Assembly: GCF_017639205.1 (NCBI RefSeq)
Contig: NZ_CP071139.1
Span: forward strand, 2,170,001-2,234,000
Origin: Streptomyces nojiriensis
GTDB lineage: Bacteria; Actinomycetota; Actinomycetes; Streptomycetales; Streptomycetaceae
Direction: 5' to 3'
Length of the DNA: 64,000 nucleotides
This document shows positions 7,385 to 16,623 of this stretch, one piece after another. The translations under genes were made by a program, and so were the position numbers. Position 1 is the first letter of the stretch. Every line of letters starts with the position of its first letter. The notes beneath the pieces are model-generated. The model was not told where the DNA came from. It did not search any database and saw only the letters and a program-made list of their open reading frames with translations.

Positions 7385-8767
7385 TCACAGCACCCCCACC
7401 GCCCGCAGCGCCCGGAACTGCGCCCGGCTCAGGCGGGCCGGCGCGTAGAGGTAGCAGATGCCGCCGGAGCCCGAGGCGACCTTGCCGGAGGCCCCCACGC
7501 GCTTGGTGCGCAGCCAGATCGTCTCCCACTCCGCGCGCTTGTAGACGCGGCGCACGGCGGGGTTGTCCCGCGAGTTGGGGTCGTTCGCGATCACGTCCCC
7601 GGCGGCGGTGAAGCCGATGACGGTCATCAGGTGGCCGGCGGTGCCGTAGCCCGCGCCCGTGAGCTCGTCGGGGCGGAAGGACTGGGAGGTGATGGCGGGG
7701 ATGCCGGACCGGACCAGGGCCTCTAGGTCGGTCAGGGAGGTGAGGCGGGTGACGACTCCGGCCAGCCCGCGGTAGGTGGCGGCGTACGCGGCGTTGAAGG
7801 GCCAGTTGCCGCAGCCCTTGTAGGCGGCGTCGTAGGTGGAGCGGGCGGCGTGGCAGATCTGCGGGTCGGAGTACTTCGGGTCGACCCAGGTCAGGGCGGA
7901 GGGGGCGGGCTTGCCGCCCCAGTACTCGATGATCATCTGCGAGGAGGTGGGGCTGCACCAGGCCTCGCCGCCGTTGTCGTACTCGGGGTACCGGCCGGCG
8001 TGGACCTCCTGCGAGTAGCGCGGGACCTTCAGCTCGTGGGCCGTACGGGAGGGGGTCGAGGCCGGGATGGTGAAGCGGTCCGGGACGTCGGAGACCATGG
8101 CGCCCGCGAGCCGTACGGTGGGCCCGTGCTCGGCGCCGGGCCTGCGGTGGAGGGTGAGGCGCAGCTGCCAGGCCGTGATCCGCAGTCCGGCGGTGGCGGC
8201 CGGGGGGTCGAGGGCCAGGGTGTCGGTCCAGACGGTGGACCTGCCGTCGCTCTGGCCGTCCACCGAGGTGCGGCGGATGTCTCCGTCGCCGGAGGCCCAG
8301 CGGCCCATCACGTACCAGGGGGTGGCGGTGCCGTCGGTGTAGGTGCCGCGCAGTTCGATCTGGATCCAGGTCCCGGCCGGGGTGCGGGCGTTCCAGGAGG
8401 CGATGGCCTCGGTGGCGGGCACGGTGGAGCGGTGCACGGGGGAGGTCCAGGTGGCGTACTCCCAGGTGCTCTTGCGGCCGGTGTGCGGGTCGGCGTACTC
8501 GGTGCGGCCGACGGCCGTCGCGATCTCCAGGCCCGGGCGGGCGCCGCCGACGGCGGTGGTGCCCTGGTGGGTGCCCGCGAGCCAGTGGCCGTAGGAGTAC
8601 CAGAAGCGGTTGTCGACGGTGCGGCCCGGGGTCCGCGGGGCGGGAGGCACGGGAGGGGTGGGAGGGGCCGCCGCGGCGCTGCCGCCGGAGACGGTCGCGG
8701 CGGTGGCCGCGGTGGCGACCGCGAGCGCGGCGACGAGTACGGCCCTGCGCGGCGTGGGTTCGGTCAT
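7385..8767 (-). CDS. secreted C39-family peptidase
   Basis: The 460-residue product starts at ATG 8765-8767, preceded by CTGGGGGA. An upstream in-frame ATG exists but the added residues have no signal character. Residues 1-35 form a signal peptide with an Arg-Arg pair and an Ala-rich core ending in AAAA. A beta-rich middle region follows. The C-terminal half is a papain-like C39-type fold, with the catalytic Cys in GGEAWCSPTSSQMIIEYWG and the His in TAGHLMTVIGF, followed by IANDPN. In this family the enzyme is extracellular and its substrate is unknown. The gene is divergent from the P-loop kinase gene, with 126 bp between the starts. Confidence 0.88.
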   Translation of the reverse strand: MTEPTPRRAVLVAALAVATAATAATVSGGSAAAAPPTPPVPPAPRTPGRTVDNRFWYSYGHWLAGTHQGTTAVGGARPGLEIATAVGRTEYADPHTGRKSTWEYATWTSPVHRSTVPATEAIASWNARTPAGTWIQIELRGTYTDGTATPWYVMGRWASGDGDIRRTSVDGQSDGRSTVWTDTLALDPPAATAGLRITAWQLRLTLHRRPGAEHGPTVRLAGAMVSDVPDRFTIPASTPSRTAHELKVPRYSQEVHAGRYPEYDNGGEAWCSPTSSQMIIEYWGGKPAPSALTWVDPKYSDPQICHAARSTYDAAYKGCGNWPFNAAYAATYRGLAGVVTRLTSLTDLEALVRSGIPAITSQSFRPDELTGAGYGTAGHLMTVIGFTAAGDVIANDPNSRDNPAVRRVYKRAEWETIWLRTKRVGASGKVASGSGGICYLYAPARLSRAQFRALRAVGVL

Positions 8768-8893
8768 CGCGTGTTCCCCCAGGGTGGGTCGGTACGTCGG
8801 TGGCTCTCCGGTGGCATCCGGCATCACCCTTGCAGTTCCCGGCGGCGGCGGCCCGAAGCCACGGGTCGTGTCGGGCCTGTCTACGCTGGTCGG

Positions 8894-9526
8894 GTGGAGC
8901 CACACCAGTCACTCGAGTCACTCGCCCGGGAGCTCGCCGCCCTGCCGCCCTCCCTCGGCCCGGTGCGCCTGATCGGGATCGACGGGCACGCCGGATCCGG
9001 GAAGAGCACCTTCGCGGGGCGGCTCGCCGAGGCGCTGGGGGCGCCCGTGCTGCACCTGGACGACGTGGCGACGCACGAGGAGCTGTTCGGCTGGGAGGAG
9101 CGGCTGCGCGCGCAGGTGCTGGAGCCGCTCGCCGCCGGACGGCCCGCGCACTGGGCCCCGTACGACTGGGTGGAGCGCCGGTTCGGGCCGGAGCGGGTGC
9201 TGGAGCCGGCGCCGGTGGTCCTGGTCGAGGGGGTCGGCGCGGGGCGGGCGGCGCTGCGTCCGCGGCTGGCACGGCTGCTGTGGATGGAGACGCCGCGCGA
9301 GCAGTCCTGGCAACGGGGGCGAAACCGGGATGGGCATGATCTTTCCGACTTCTGGGACGGATGGGAGCGCGCGGAGCGCGCGCACTTCTCCAACGACCCT
9401 TCGCGCCCCTTCGCCGACACCCTGGTACGCCAGAGCGGTACGGGATACGAGTGGTCTTCCGGGGCCCGTGCGACCGTAGGAACCTCCGCTTCCGTCACCG
9501 GGAGTAACGGACTCCCCCGGGCCTGA
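8894..9526 (+). CDS. uridine kinase-like P-loop NTPase
   Basis: This 210-residue protein starts at GTG 8894. The Walker A motif GIDGHAGSGKST lies at about residue 26, and the pair LDDVATHEELFGW and VEGVGAGRAAL places it in the uridine kinase/AAA_18 group of small nucleotide or nucleoside kinases. It has no pyrimidine-specific motif that I can confirm, so the phosphate acceptor is open. No other gene shares its direction nearby. A probable small-RNA unit begins about 40 bp after its stop. Confidence 0.8.
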   Translation: MEPHQSLESLARELAALPPSLGPVRLIGIDGHAGSGKSTFAGRLAEALGAPVLHLDDVATHEELFGWEERLRAQVLEPLAAGRPAHWAPYDWVERRFGPERVLEPAPVVLVEGVGAGRAALRPRLARLLWMETPREQSWQRGRNRDGHDLSDFWDGWERAERAHFSNDPSRPFADTLVRQSGTGYEWSSGARATVGTSASVTGSNGLPRA

Positions 9527-9568
9527 ACGCCCCCGGAAATCCGCCGCTCCGGGCCCTCGCCGACCCGC

Positions 9569-9598
9569 TTGACCCGGGGCCCGCGGCGGCCTTACGTT
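9569..9598 (+). promoter_or_regulatory. sigma-70-type promoter for a short transcript
   Basis: TTGACC at 9569-9574 and TACGTT at 9593-9598 are separated by 18 bp, close to the vegetative (HrdB) consensus TTGACN/TANNNT. Transcription would start near 9604-9606, immediately before two stacked hairpins. No gene with a ribosome site follows at the expected distance, which points to an RNA product. Confidence 0.6.
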
Positions 9599-9603
9599 CT
9601 CAA

Positions 9604-9676
9604 TGCACGGCCTCTACAGGCCGCCGCGGACACGAAGCCCCCGGTTGTTCCCCCGTGACCGGGGGCTTCGTTCTGC
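9604..9676 (+). ncRNA. candidate small RNA, two hairpins and terminator, about 70 nt
   Basis: After the promoter come a short hairpin CGGCCT-ctac-AGGCCG (9608-9623) and a second with a 13-bp perfect stem (9633-9645 CGAAGCCCCCGGT with 9658-9670) and a C-rich 12-nt loop, followed by TTCTG. The arrangement of start, hairpin and terminator hairpin within about 70 nt is typical of a small RNA, or of an attenuated leader of the AAA ATPase gene that begins 230 bp downstream. I could not match it to a known family. The C-rich loop recalls the actinobacterial 6C RNA but has too few Cs for that call. Confidence 0.5.
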
Positions 9677-9905
9677 CCGCGAACCCCCTCCCGGGCGGTG
9701 CCACGCGAGGCCGGTCCACCCCGATTCTTCACCCTGAGTCACCGGCAGCCCCGGGGGCGCACGCCGGAACCGGCCTTGTCGCGCCCTACGTAAGGTGCGT
9801 GACCGCAGGTACGATGCAGCCCTGATTTCATCGGCGCAGTGGGCAACTCATGTGCTCGTCACGGAGGTTGCCGCGCACCACGGGGGCAGGCTTGTGGGGG
9901 ACGTG

Positions 9906-11825
9906 ATGGATTTCGGCACGCCGGGCAACATGCACGCCCCGGCCGAACTGGCCTGGTTGCGCGGGGTCGACGCCTGCACCATGGGCGCCTATCCGCAGGC
10001 CGAGGAGGAGTTCCGGGCGGCCGTGCGACTCGACCCCTCCATGGCGGACGCATGGCTGGGCCTGCACGCGCTCCGGGTCGACACCGGCAACGCGTTACTT
10101 CGCATGTACGCCCACCGGGACCGGTTCGGCGAGCAGCGCGCCCGGCACCGTCGGACGCTGAACTCCTGGTACTGGCTGGGCTGGTGGGTGCAGCCGGTGC
10201 TGGAGAGCCGGCGCGACCTGCTCCTCGCCCATGCCTCGCACTGGCTGGACGGCCGCCACGTGCCCGAGCTGGACCAGGCGCTGGCCGCGCTGCCGCCGGT
10301 GGACACCGACGCGCAGGTCCGGTTCCTGCACGCCTGCCGGGCCTATCTGGTCAAGGACTGGGAGCAGCTGGTCCGGCACACCGAGCCGCTGGTCGACGAT
10401 CCGCTGCTGGGCATCGAGGCGGGCCTGTTCGGCGGGATGGCGCGGGTCCGGCTGGAGATGTACGGGCAGGCGGAGCCGATGCTGGCGGCGGCGCTGATGC
10501 GGTGTCGCAGCGAACAGCCCCAGCGCAAGGAGCTGCGGTACTGGCTGGCGCGGGCGCGGGAGGGCACCGGGCGCAGTGCGGCGGCGCTGCCGCTGTACCG
10601 GGCGGTGCACCGGGTGGATCCCTCGTTCATGGACACCGCGGCCCGGCTGACGGCCATCGAGGACAGCGACGACACCGACGGCGTGGCCGATCTGGCGGGC
10701 CTGGCGGGGTACGCCGCGTACGGGGGCTACAGCGGCCACGGCCCGTCCCCGGCTGGCGGGGACCTCGCGGCGGTCGCGCTCGGCGGCGGGCCCGTCCAGG
10801 ACATCGCGGCGGACGGCCAGGTGGAAGCCGATCCGCTGGCTCCGCCCCCTCCCCCGGTGGGACGTGTGGAGGGGGCACGGCGCAAGGCGCCGGTCCCGCC
10901 GCAGGGGATGCCCGAGGGCCTGCCGGCCGGACCCGCGGACCCGGCGGCGCTCGCCGAGGCGCTGGCGGAGCTGGAGCGGATGGTGGGCCTGGAGCCGGTC
11001 AAGCGGCAGGTGAAGGCGCTCTCGGCGCAGCTGCACATGGCACGGCTGCGGGCGGGTCAGGGCCTGCCGGTGCAGCCGCCGAAGCGGCACTTCGTGTTCT
11101 CCGGTCCCTCCGGTACGGGCAAGACGACCGTGGCCCGGATCCTGGGCCGGGTGTTCTACGCGCTGGGGCTGCTCGGCGGCGACCACCTGGTGGAGGCCCA
11201 GCGGGCCGATCTGGTGGGCGAGTTCCTGGGGCAGACGGCGGTGAAGGCGAACGAGCTGATCGATTCGGCGATCGGCGGGGTGCTGTTCGTGGACGAGGCC
11301 TATTCGCTGTCCAACTCGGGCTACAGCAAGGGCGACGCGTACGGCGACGAGGCCCTGCAGGTACTGCTGAAGCGGGCCGAGGACAACCGGGACCACCTGG
11401 TGGTGATCCTGGCGGGCTACCCGGCCGGGATGGACCGGCTGCTGGCCGCCAATCCGGGGCTGTCCTCGCGCTTCACCACCCGGGTGGACTTCCCCAGCTA
11501 CCGGCCGCCGGAACTGACCGCGATCGGCGGGGTGCTGGCGGACGCGAACGGGGACCACTGGGACGAGGAGGCGCTGGAGGAGCTGCGCAGCATCAGCGCG
11601 CACGTGGTGGAGCAGGGCTGGATCGACGAGCTGGGCAACGGCCGCTTCCTGCGGACCCTGTACGAGAAGAGCTGCGCGTACCGGGACCTGCGGCTGGCGG
11701 GCTTCGCGGGTGAGCCGTCGCGGGACGACCTGGCGACGCTCCGGCTGCCGGACCTCATGCAGGCGTACGGGGAGGTCCTGTCGGGCCGCGGCCCCCAGGA
11801 GCGGCCGGAGCCCCCGGCCCTGTGA
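9906..11825 (+). CDS. TPR-domain AAA+ ATPase of the CbxX/CfxQ (EccA-like) family
   Basis: This is a 639-residue cytosolic ATPase. Residues 1 to about 250 are helical repeats of TPR type, as in the N-terminal domain of the type VII secretion ATPase EccA. A Gly/Pro-rich linker (about 265-345) follows. The AAA+ module has Walker A GPSGTGKTT near residue 400, Walker B VLFVDEAYSL near 463, and the CbxX-type segment VILAGYPAGMDRLLAANPGL. I start at ATG 9906, 5 nt after GGGGGA; GTG 9903 is nearly as good. No esx, eccC or mycosin gene is adjacent, so a secretion role is not supported by context. Other members of this family are rubisco activases and sporulation protein SpoVK. Confidence 0.88.
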   Translation: MDFGTPGNMHAPAELAWLRGVDACTMGAYPQAEEEFRAAVRLDPSMADAWLGLHALRVDTGNALLRMYAHRDRFGEQRARHRRTLNSWYWLGWWVQPVLESRRDLLLAHASHWLDGRHVPELDQALAALPPVDTDAQVRFLHACRAYLVKDWEQLVRHTEPLVDDPLLGIEAGLFGGMARVRLEMYGQAEPMLAAALMRCRSEQPQRKELRYWLARAREGTGRSAAALPLYRAVHRVDPSFMDTAARLTAIEDSDDTDGVADLAGLAGYAAYGGYSGHGPSPAGGDLAAVALGGGPVQDIAADGQVEADPLAPPPPPVGRVEGARRKAPVPPQGMPEGLPAGPADPAALAEALAELERMVGLEPVKRQVKALSAQLHMARLRAGQGLPVQPPKRHFVFSGPSGTGKTTVARILGRVFYALGLLGGDHLVEAQRADLVGEFLGQTAVKANELIDSAIGGVLFVDEAYSLSNSGYSKGDAYGDEALQVLLKRAEDNRDHLVVILAGYPAGMDRLLAANPGLSSRFTTRVDFPSYRPPELTAIGGVLADANGDHWDEEALEELRSISAHVVEQGWIDELGNGRFLRTLYEKSCAYRDLRLAGFAGEPSRDDLATLRLPDLMQAYGEVLSGRGPQERPEPPAL

Positions 11826-11841
11826 GGGTGTGAGGCGGATA

Positions 11842-11877
11842 CGCCTCCGGGGCCCGTCGTGACGGGCCCCGGAGGCG
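11842..11877. terminator. bidirectional terminator between convergent genes
   Basis: A 17-bp perfect inverted repeat (11842-11858 with 11861-11877, core CGCCTCCGGGGCCCGTC) lies 16 bp after the AAA ATPase stop and 16 bp after the stop of the convergent membrane-protein gene. There is no T-run, as is usual in Streptomyces terminators. Confidence 0.75.
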
Positions 11878-11892
11878 TGCGGACCTGAGCGG

Positions 11893-13707
11893 TCAGTTCT
11901 TCGGCTGGCGGCCGCAGACGAACTCGAGGTTCTGGGGGGTCGTGTTGGCGCACCAGAGGCTGGGCCGCGCCGGCGGCACGAAGACGTACTCGGACAGCTT
12001 CATGTTGACCGGAGCGCAGTCCTGCCTGCCCTTGTACGGCGAGTACTTGGGGCACTTCCCGTTCGGCAGCTGCTGCAGGTGGGCGCGGAGCGCGTCCAGG
12101 CCGAGGTCCTCGATGCCCGGGTTGGTGGACGGCATGAAGCGGTTGGCCGACCAGGAGCCGCCCATGGTGGCGAACAGGGCGGTCACGCAGATCAGGCCGG
12201 CGGCCAGCTGGGACAGCAGGCGCGGGGAGATCCGGGCGGCCCGGGCCGGGGCGACCTCCTGGAGCGTGCCGCGGATCCAGCCGAAGCCCCGCTCGTAGGT
12301 GAGCATCAGGCCGAGGACGGCCAGGATGATCAGGCAGTAGAAGATGATCCAGGTGGTGCGCGGGTACAGCTGGACGGCCTGGTTGTGCGCCATGTGGGAG
12401 GCGAACCAGAAGCGCAGCAGCCAGGCGCCGACGAGGACGAAGCCGGCGGTGCGCACCACGATGTTGCGCAGGCCGAGGCCCACACCGATGCCCACGCCCA
12501 GGAGCAGGAGGATGCCGAAGCCGGTCTGGCCGGCCAGCTCGCCGGACACCGGGAAGTTGTGGTAGGTCTGCTCGCCGGCGCGGTCGGACGCCCAGCCCAT
12601 CACGTAGGCCGGGTCCAGGTAGGTGTTGATGTAGGCGTAGCGGTCCACCGTCGAGGCGCCCAGGCGGGCCAGCTGGTACAGCAGCGGCGCGCCGATCACG
12701 GCGGCGGTGACCAGCATGGCGCCGAGGAAGGTCAGCGCACGCGTGACGGCGACCCGGCCGCGGCGCCACGGGAACAGCAGCAGGCCGAGGACGAACCCGC
12801 CCGGCGCGGCCCACAGGTACCAGCCGGAGTACCAGAGGAACATGACGCCGAACACGATGCCGAAGCCGAGGCCGCGCAGCACCGCTGAGCGCGTGGTGAG
12901 CTGGTCGGCCCGGCGGATCTCGCGGAAGGCGGCGGCCAGCAGCGGCAGCAGGACGAGCATGGAGCCGTGGCTGTAGGGGCGGATCGGGTCGAGGAAGACG
13001 ATCGAGGCCGGTACGGCGATGGCCATCGCCCAGAACGGACGCAGCATCAGCCGCCACGCGACGTAGGCCATCGGTCCGACCAGTGCGCTGAGGATCAGCT
13101 GCAGGTCCTTCAGGGCGTGGCCCACGTCGGCGATGCCGTTGTGGAAGGCCTTGGCCCAGAGCGCGAGGAGGGCGGGGAACAGGGGCGGGTACACCCCCGG
13201 CAGGCCCTTGTGGCGCATCATGTCGTTGGCCATGCCCATGAGGTTGCCGGGGTCGCCCTCCTGGCCGCCCAGGCCCCACGGCGTGCCGTGCAGGGCGACC
13301 GCGATGCCACCCGCGACGATGCCGGTGGCCAGGCCCGCGAGGGCCGCGCACACCAGCCGCTGCGCGACCTGGTAGTAGCGCAGCGTGCCCCGGTAGGCGA
13401 GGAACAGCAGCACCGCGAGGACGGGTATGCCGATCAGCGCCGCGTACTGCTGGACCTTGGCGAGGCCGCTGACCTGACCGATCCGGGTGACGGGGTTGAC
13501 GCTGATGTGCGTGCAGAGCAGCATGAACCCGAGAGCGACGACGACACTGACCACGACCTCCCCCAGCGGGAGGAACCAGCGCTTCTGCGTCCAGCGGTCG
13601 AAGCGGCCGCCCGACCGGGCCGTCGACTTCCCGTCGGACGGGACGCCTTCGGCGCCGTCCGGCCTGCTGGAGGGGGCGCCGATGATGTTCGGTGCCAAAT
13701 CCGTCAT
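11893..13707 (-). CDS. polytopic GT-C-type glycosyltransferase-like membrane protein
   Basis: The 604-residue protein starts at ATG 13705-13707, with GGAAG upstream. A hydrophilic N-terminus of about 45 residues precedes some 12-13 membrane helices. An extracytoplasmic loop after helix 3-4 holds a Gly/Asp/Met-rich segment (GGQEGDPGN, then GVYPPLFPALLALWAK). This order, and the YPP-LFP motif, resemble arabinofuranosyltransferases of the AftA type and other GT-C enzymes that use polyprenyl-phosphate sugars. The C-terminal 110 residues form an outside domain with four cysteines (CPKYSPYKGRQDC, then LWCANT and FVCGRQP). The sugar and acceptor are unknown. It is a single gene bounded by terminators. 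Confidence 0.65.
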   Translation of the reverse strand: MTDLAPNIIGAPSSRPDGAEGVPSDGKSTARSGGRFDRWTQKRWFLPLGEVVVSVVVALGFMLLCTHISVNPVTRIGQVSGLAKVQQYAALIGIPVLAVLLFLAYRGTLRYYQVAQRLVCAALAGLATGIVAGGIAVALHGTPWGLGGQEGDPGNLMGMANDMMRHKGLPGVYPPLFPALLALWAKAFHNGIADVGHALKDLQLILSALVGPMAYVAWRLMLRPFWAMAIAVPASIVFLDPIRPYSHGSMLVLLPLLAAAFREIRRADQLTTRSAVLRGLGFGIVFGVMFLWYSGWYLWAAPGGFVLGLLLFPWRRGRVAVTRALTFLGAMLVTAAVIGAPLLYQLARLGASTVDRYAYINTYLDPAYVMGWASDRAGEQTYHNFPVSGELAGQTGFGILLLLGVGIGVGLGLRNIVVRTAGFVLVGAWLLRFWFASHMAHNQAVQLYPRTTWIIFYCLIILAVLGLMLTYERGFGWIRGTLQEVAPARAARISPRLLSQLAAGLICVTALFATMGGSWSANRFMPSTNPGIEDLGLDALRAHLQQLPNGKCPKYSPYKGRQDCAPVNMKLSEYVFVPPARPSLWCANTTPQNLEFVCGRQPKN

Positions 13708-14176
13708 GTCACATCGCTTCCGTGAAGCGGCACTCTGCCGCAGGTCGGGCCGGCTCGACGGGGCGAGCGAGGTCAGCGGGCGGCGGCCGGGACACCCGGC
13801 CGACACGCGTCCCCGGCACGCCGACGGGACTCCACGCCGGACACGCTAGCAAACCGGCATCATGCCCCCACCGGCCTACTGGCCGGACAGGAGCTCGATC
13901 GATCGCGAGGCGGCCGACGTACGGTGACCGGGCCCCTCGGCAACCCGGGGGTACCACAGCCGGAGCCGGACCGGGAAACCAGAAGATCCCCAGGGCCGTA
14001 GTGTTCCGTGTCGCGACCCGCGAAGTCCAACTCAAGTCCCCGAACCGACGATCCGGCCATCAAGACGGCCGGGACCCGATCGAGGTTCACCGGGACGCGC
14101 ACGAACCGGCTCCGAGTGACCGACTTCACACCCGGCTCCGCCCCCGGACCCTCACGGGCCCGGGGGCGGACACGGC
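13708..14176. other. 469-bp intergenic region with a terminator near 14150
   Basis: No gene or ribosome site with coding character is visible on either strand. The left part must hold the promoter of the leftward membrane-protein gene. The right end carries the terminator of the CBS-domain gene. A segment at about 13920-13960 (CTCGGCAACCCGGGGG) superficially recalls a SAM-box but leads into no rightward gene. Confidence 0.6.
14137..14170 (-). terminator. terminator of the CNNM/CBS operon
   Basis: An 11-bp perfect stem (TCCGCCCCCGG at 14137-14147 with its complement at 14160-14170) and a 12-nt loop lie 7 bp after the stop of the leftward 347-residue CBS-domain gene. Confidence 0.6.
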
Positions 14177-15220
14177 CTAGCGGCGGGCGAACGCCACGCG
14201 GTGGGCCGGGTCGCGGACCTCGCCGACCAGCATTTCGAGGACGTCCTCCAGGGCGACCAGGCCGAGGACCCGGCCGCTCTGGTCCGCCACCTGCGCGAGG
14301 TGCGTGGCGTCCCGGCGCATGACGCCGAGGGCGTCGTCCAGCGGGACGGTGGCGCACAGCGTGGTCATCCGGCGCCAGACCCGCTGCGGGACGGCCCGTT
14401 CCCGGTCCTCCAGGTCCAGTACGTCCTTGACGTGCAGGTAGCCCATGAAGGCGCCGCTGTCGGCACGGACGGGGAAGCGGGAGTAGCCGGTGCGCACGGT
14501 CAGCTGCTCGATCTGCCGCGGGGTCACCGCCGGGCCGACCGTGACCAGCCGGTCCGGACCGAGGAGGACGTCGGTGACGGGGCGGCTGCCCAGTTCCAGT
14601 GCGTCCTCCAGCCGCTCCTGCTCGACCGGCTCCAGGAGCCCGGCCTGCCGGGAGTCCTTGAGGAGCCGGCCCAGCTGGGCGGAGGTGTAGACGGCCTCGA
14701 CCTCGTCCTTGGGCTCCACCTTGAAGAGCTTCAGGACGAGCGCGGCGCAGGCACCGAGCGCGGTGGTGACCGGCCCGCACAGGCGGGCGAAGGCGACCAG
14801 GCCGGGGCTGAACCACAGTGCGGTCTTCTCCGGGGCGGCCATCGCCAGGTTCTTCGGCACCATCTCGCCGATCACCAGGTGCAGGAAGACCACGGCGCTG
14901 AGCGCGAACGCGTAGCCGAGGGGGTGGATCAGGCCCTGCGGTACGCGGACGGCGTGGAAGACGGGTTCCAGCAGCCGGGCCACGGTGGGCTCGGCGACCG
15001 CGCCGAGGGTGAGCGAGCAGATGGTGATGCCGAACTGCGCCGCGGCCATCATGCGGGGCAGGTTCTCCAGGCCGTGGAGCACCTGGCGGGCCCGCTTGGA
15101 GCCGGCCGCGAGGGGCTCGATCTGGCTGCGCCGTACGGAGACGAGCGCGAACTCGGCGCCGACGAAGAAGCCGTTGGCCAGGACCAGCAGCAGGGCGAAC
15201 AGGAGCTGGAGCGCGTTCAT
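14177..15220 (-). CDS. CNNM/CBS-domain membrane protein (hemolysin C/CorC group)
   Basis: This is a 347-residue member of the UPF0053/CNNM family, linked in other bacteria to Mg2+/Co2+ efflux and ion homeostasis. Residues 1-180 are the DUF21 membrane domain, with NGFFVGAEFALVSVRRSQ at the start and a re-entrant LVIGEMVPKNLA motif. A pair of CBS domains follows (about 200-330; YSRFPVRADSGAFMGYLHVKDVL). It lacks the C-terminal CorC_HlyC domain seen in the neighbouring paralogue. Its ATG overlaps the stop of that paralogue by 4 bp (15217-15220), so the two are translationally coupled and may form a hetero-oligomer. Confidence 0.9.
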   Translation of the reverse strand: MNALQLLFALLLVLANGFFVGAEFALVSVRRSQIEPLAAGSKRARQVLHGLENLPRMMAAAQFGITICSLTLGAVAEPTVARLLEPVFHAVRVPQGLIHPLGYAFALSAVVFLHLVIGEMVPKNLAMAAPEKTALWFSPGLVAFARLCGPVTTALGACAALVLKLFKVEPKDEVEAVYTSAQLGRLLKDSRQAGLLEPVEQERLEDALELGSRPVTDVLLGPDRLVTVGPAVTPRQIEQLTVRTGYSRFPVRADSGAFMGYLHVKDVLDLEDRERAVPQRVWRRMTTLCATVPLDDALGVMRRDATHLAQVADQSGRVLGLVALEDVLEMLVGEVRDPAHRVAFARR

Positions 15221-16623
15221 CGGGCGGCGCCTTCCAGCTCGGCCCGCTGCGGTTCGGGCACGGCCGCGCCGTCCGCCGCGGACGCGGGCCGGTACGCGCC
15301 GGCCGCGGGCACCGCCGCCAGCCGGACCAGCCGGACCCGCTCGGCACGGTTGCGGCCGACCCGGCGGACGGACAGCTTCCAGCCGGGGAGTTCCGCGCGG
15401 TCCCCGGGGGCGGGGATCCGGCCGAGCAGGTCGGCGACGAGGCCGGCGACGGTCTCGTACGGGCCTTCGGGCACTTCCAGGCCTATGCGGCGCAGGGTCT
15501 GCACCCGGCAGCTGCCGTCGGCCTCCCAGGAGGGGCGGCCGTCCTCGGCCGCCACGGCGGCGAGTTCGGGGGTCTCGTCCTCGGCGAGGTCGTGCTCGTC
15601 GCGGACCTCGCCGACGAGCTCTTCCACGATGTCCTCCAGCGTGACCACGCCGGCGGTGCCGCCGTACTCGTCGACGACCACGGCCATCGGCTGCTCGCTG
15701 CGCAGCCGTTCCAGCAGCGGCTGCACCGGCAGGGAGCCGGGCACCAGCAGCGGGGCGACGCAGATCCGGCTCACGCTCGTGCGGTCGCGTTCGGACTCGC
15801 GCACGGCGAGGGCGTCCTTGAGGTGGACGACGCCGGTGATCTCGTCGATGCGGTCGCGGTAGACCGGGAAGCGGGACAGGCCCGTGGCGCGGGTCAGGTT
15901 GAGCACGTCGGCCGCGGTGGCCGTGTGCATCAGGGCGCTGACCTTCACCCGGGGGGTCATGACGTGCTGGGCCGTGAGCTCGCCCAGCGACAGGGTCCGG
16001 ACGAAGAGGTCGGCGGTGTCCTGTTCGAGGGCGCCGGCCTGGGCCGAATGGCGGACCAGGGAGAGCAGCTCGCCGGGGGTCCGGGCGGAGGCCATCTCCT
16101 CGGTCGGTTCCACGCCGAGCGCCCGCACGAGGCGGTTGGCCACGGCGTTGAGCCCGGCGATGACCGGGCGGAAGGCGCGGGAGAAGGCGTGCTGGGGGCC
16201 GGCGACGAAGCGGGCCACCTGGAGCGGCCGGGAGACCGCCCAGTTCTTCGGGACGAGCTCGCCGACGACCATCTGGACGGCGGAGGCGAGCAGCATGCCG
16301 ATGACGACGGCGACGCCGGAGACGGCTCCCTTCGGCAGGCCGGTCGCCGCGAGCGGCCCGGCCAGCAGTGCGGCGAGGGCGGGCTCGGCGAGCATGCCGA
16401 CCACGAGGGAGGTGATGGTGATGCCGAGCTGGGTGCCGGAGAGCTGGAAGGACAGCTCCCGTAGGGCCTTGACCACCGTGCGGGCACGGCGGTCACCGTC
16501 GGCTGCGGCGCGTTCGGCCTCGGGTCGCTCCACGGTGACGAGGCCGAACTCGGCGGCCACGAAGAAACCGTTGGCGAGGATGAGGGCGAAGGCCGCCGCG
16601 AGCAGAAGTAGCGGGGTGGTCAT
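15217..16623 (-). CDS. CNNM/CBS-domain membrane protein with CorC_HlyC domain
   Basis: The 468-residue protein has the full CNNM architecture. A DUF21 membrane domain (residues 1-190; NGFFVAAEFGLVTVERPEAE, then VVGELVPKNWAVS) is followed by two CBS domains (about 215-330; SRFPVYRDRIDEITGVVHLK) and a CorC_HlyC transporter-associated domain (about 345-430; VADLLGRIPAPGDRAELPG). The segment AVVVDEYGGTAGVVTLEDIVEELVG is diagnostic. It is probably the first gene of a two-gene leftward operon. A TTGCGG-n16-TACCCT promoter-like pair is readable on the minus strand about 160 bp upstream. The ion transported cannot be determined from sequence. Confidence 0.92.
   Translation of the reverse strand: MTTPLLLLAAAFALILANGFFVAAEFGLVTVERPEAERAAADGDRRARTVVKALRELSFQLSGTQLGITITSLVVGMLAEPALAALLAGPLAATGLPKGAVSGVAVVIGMLLASAVQMVVGELVPKNWAVSRPLQVARFVAGPQHAFSRAFRPVIAGLNAVANRLVRALGVEPTEEMASARTPGELLSLVRHSAQAGALEQDTADLFVRTLSLGELTAQHVMTPRVKVSALMHTATAADVLNLTRATGLSRFPVYRDRIDEITGVVHLKDALAVRESERDRTSVSRICVAPLLVPGSLPVQPLLERLRSEQPMAVVVDEYGGTAGVVTLEDIVEELVGEVRDEHDLAEDETPELAAVAAEDGRPSWEADGSCRVQTLRRIGLEVPEGPYETVAGLVADLLGRIPAPGDRAELPGWKLSVRRVGRNRAERVRLVRLAAVPAAGAYRPASAADGAAVPEPQRAELEGAAR

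Noticed and set aside
9604..9676. Identification of the hairpins as 6C RNA
   Set aside because: 6C RNA needs two hairpins with at least six Cs in each loop; here one loop has CTAC and the other only five Cs in a row.
9906..11825. Type VII (ESX) secretion locus
   Set aside because: The ATPase looks like EccA, but no esx, eccB-E or mycosin gene is near it.
13915..13990. SAM-box-like segment (CTCGGCAACCCGGGGG)
   Set aside because: The other conserved blocks of SAM riboswitches are missing, and the next gene on that strand is not in that direction.
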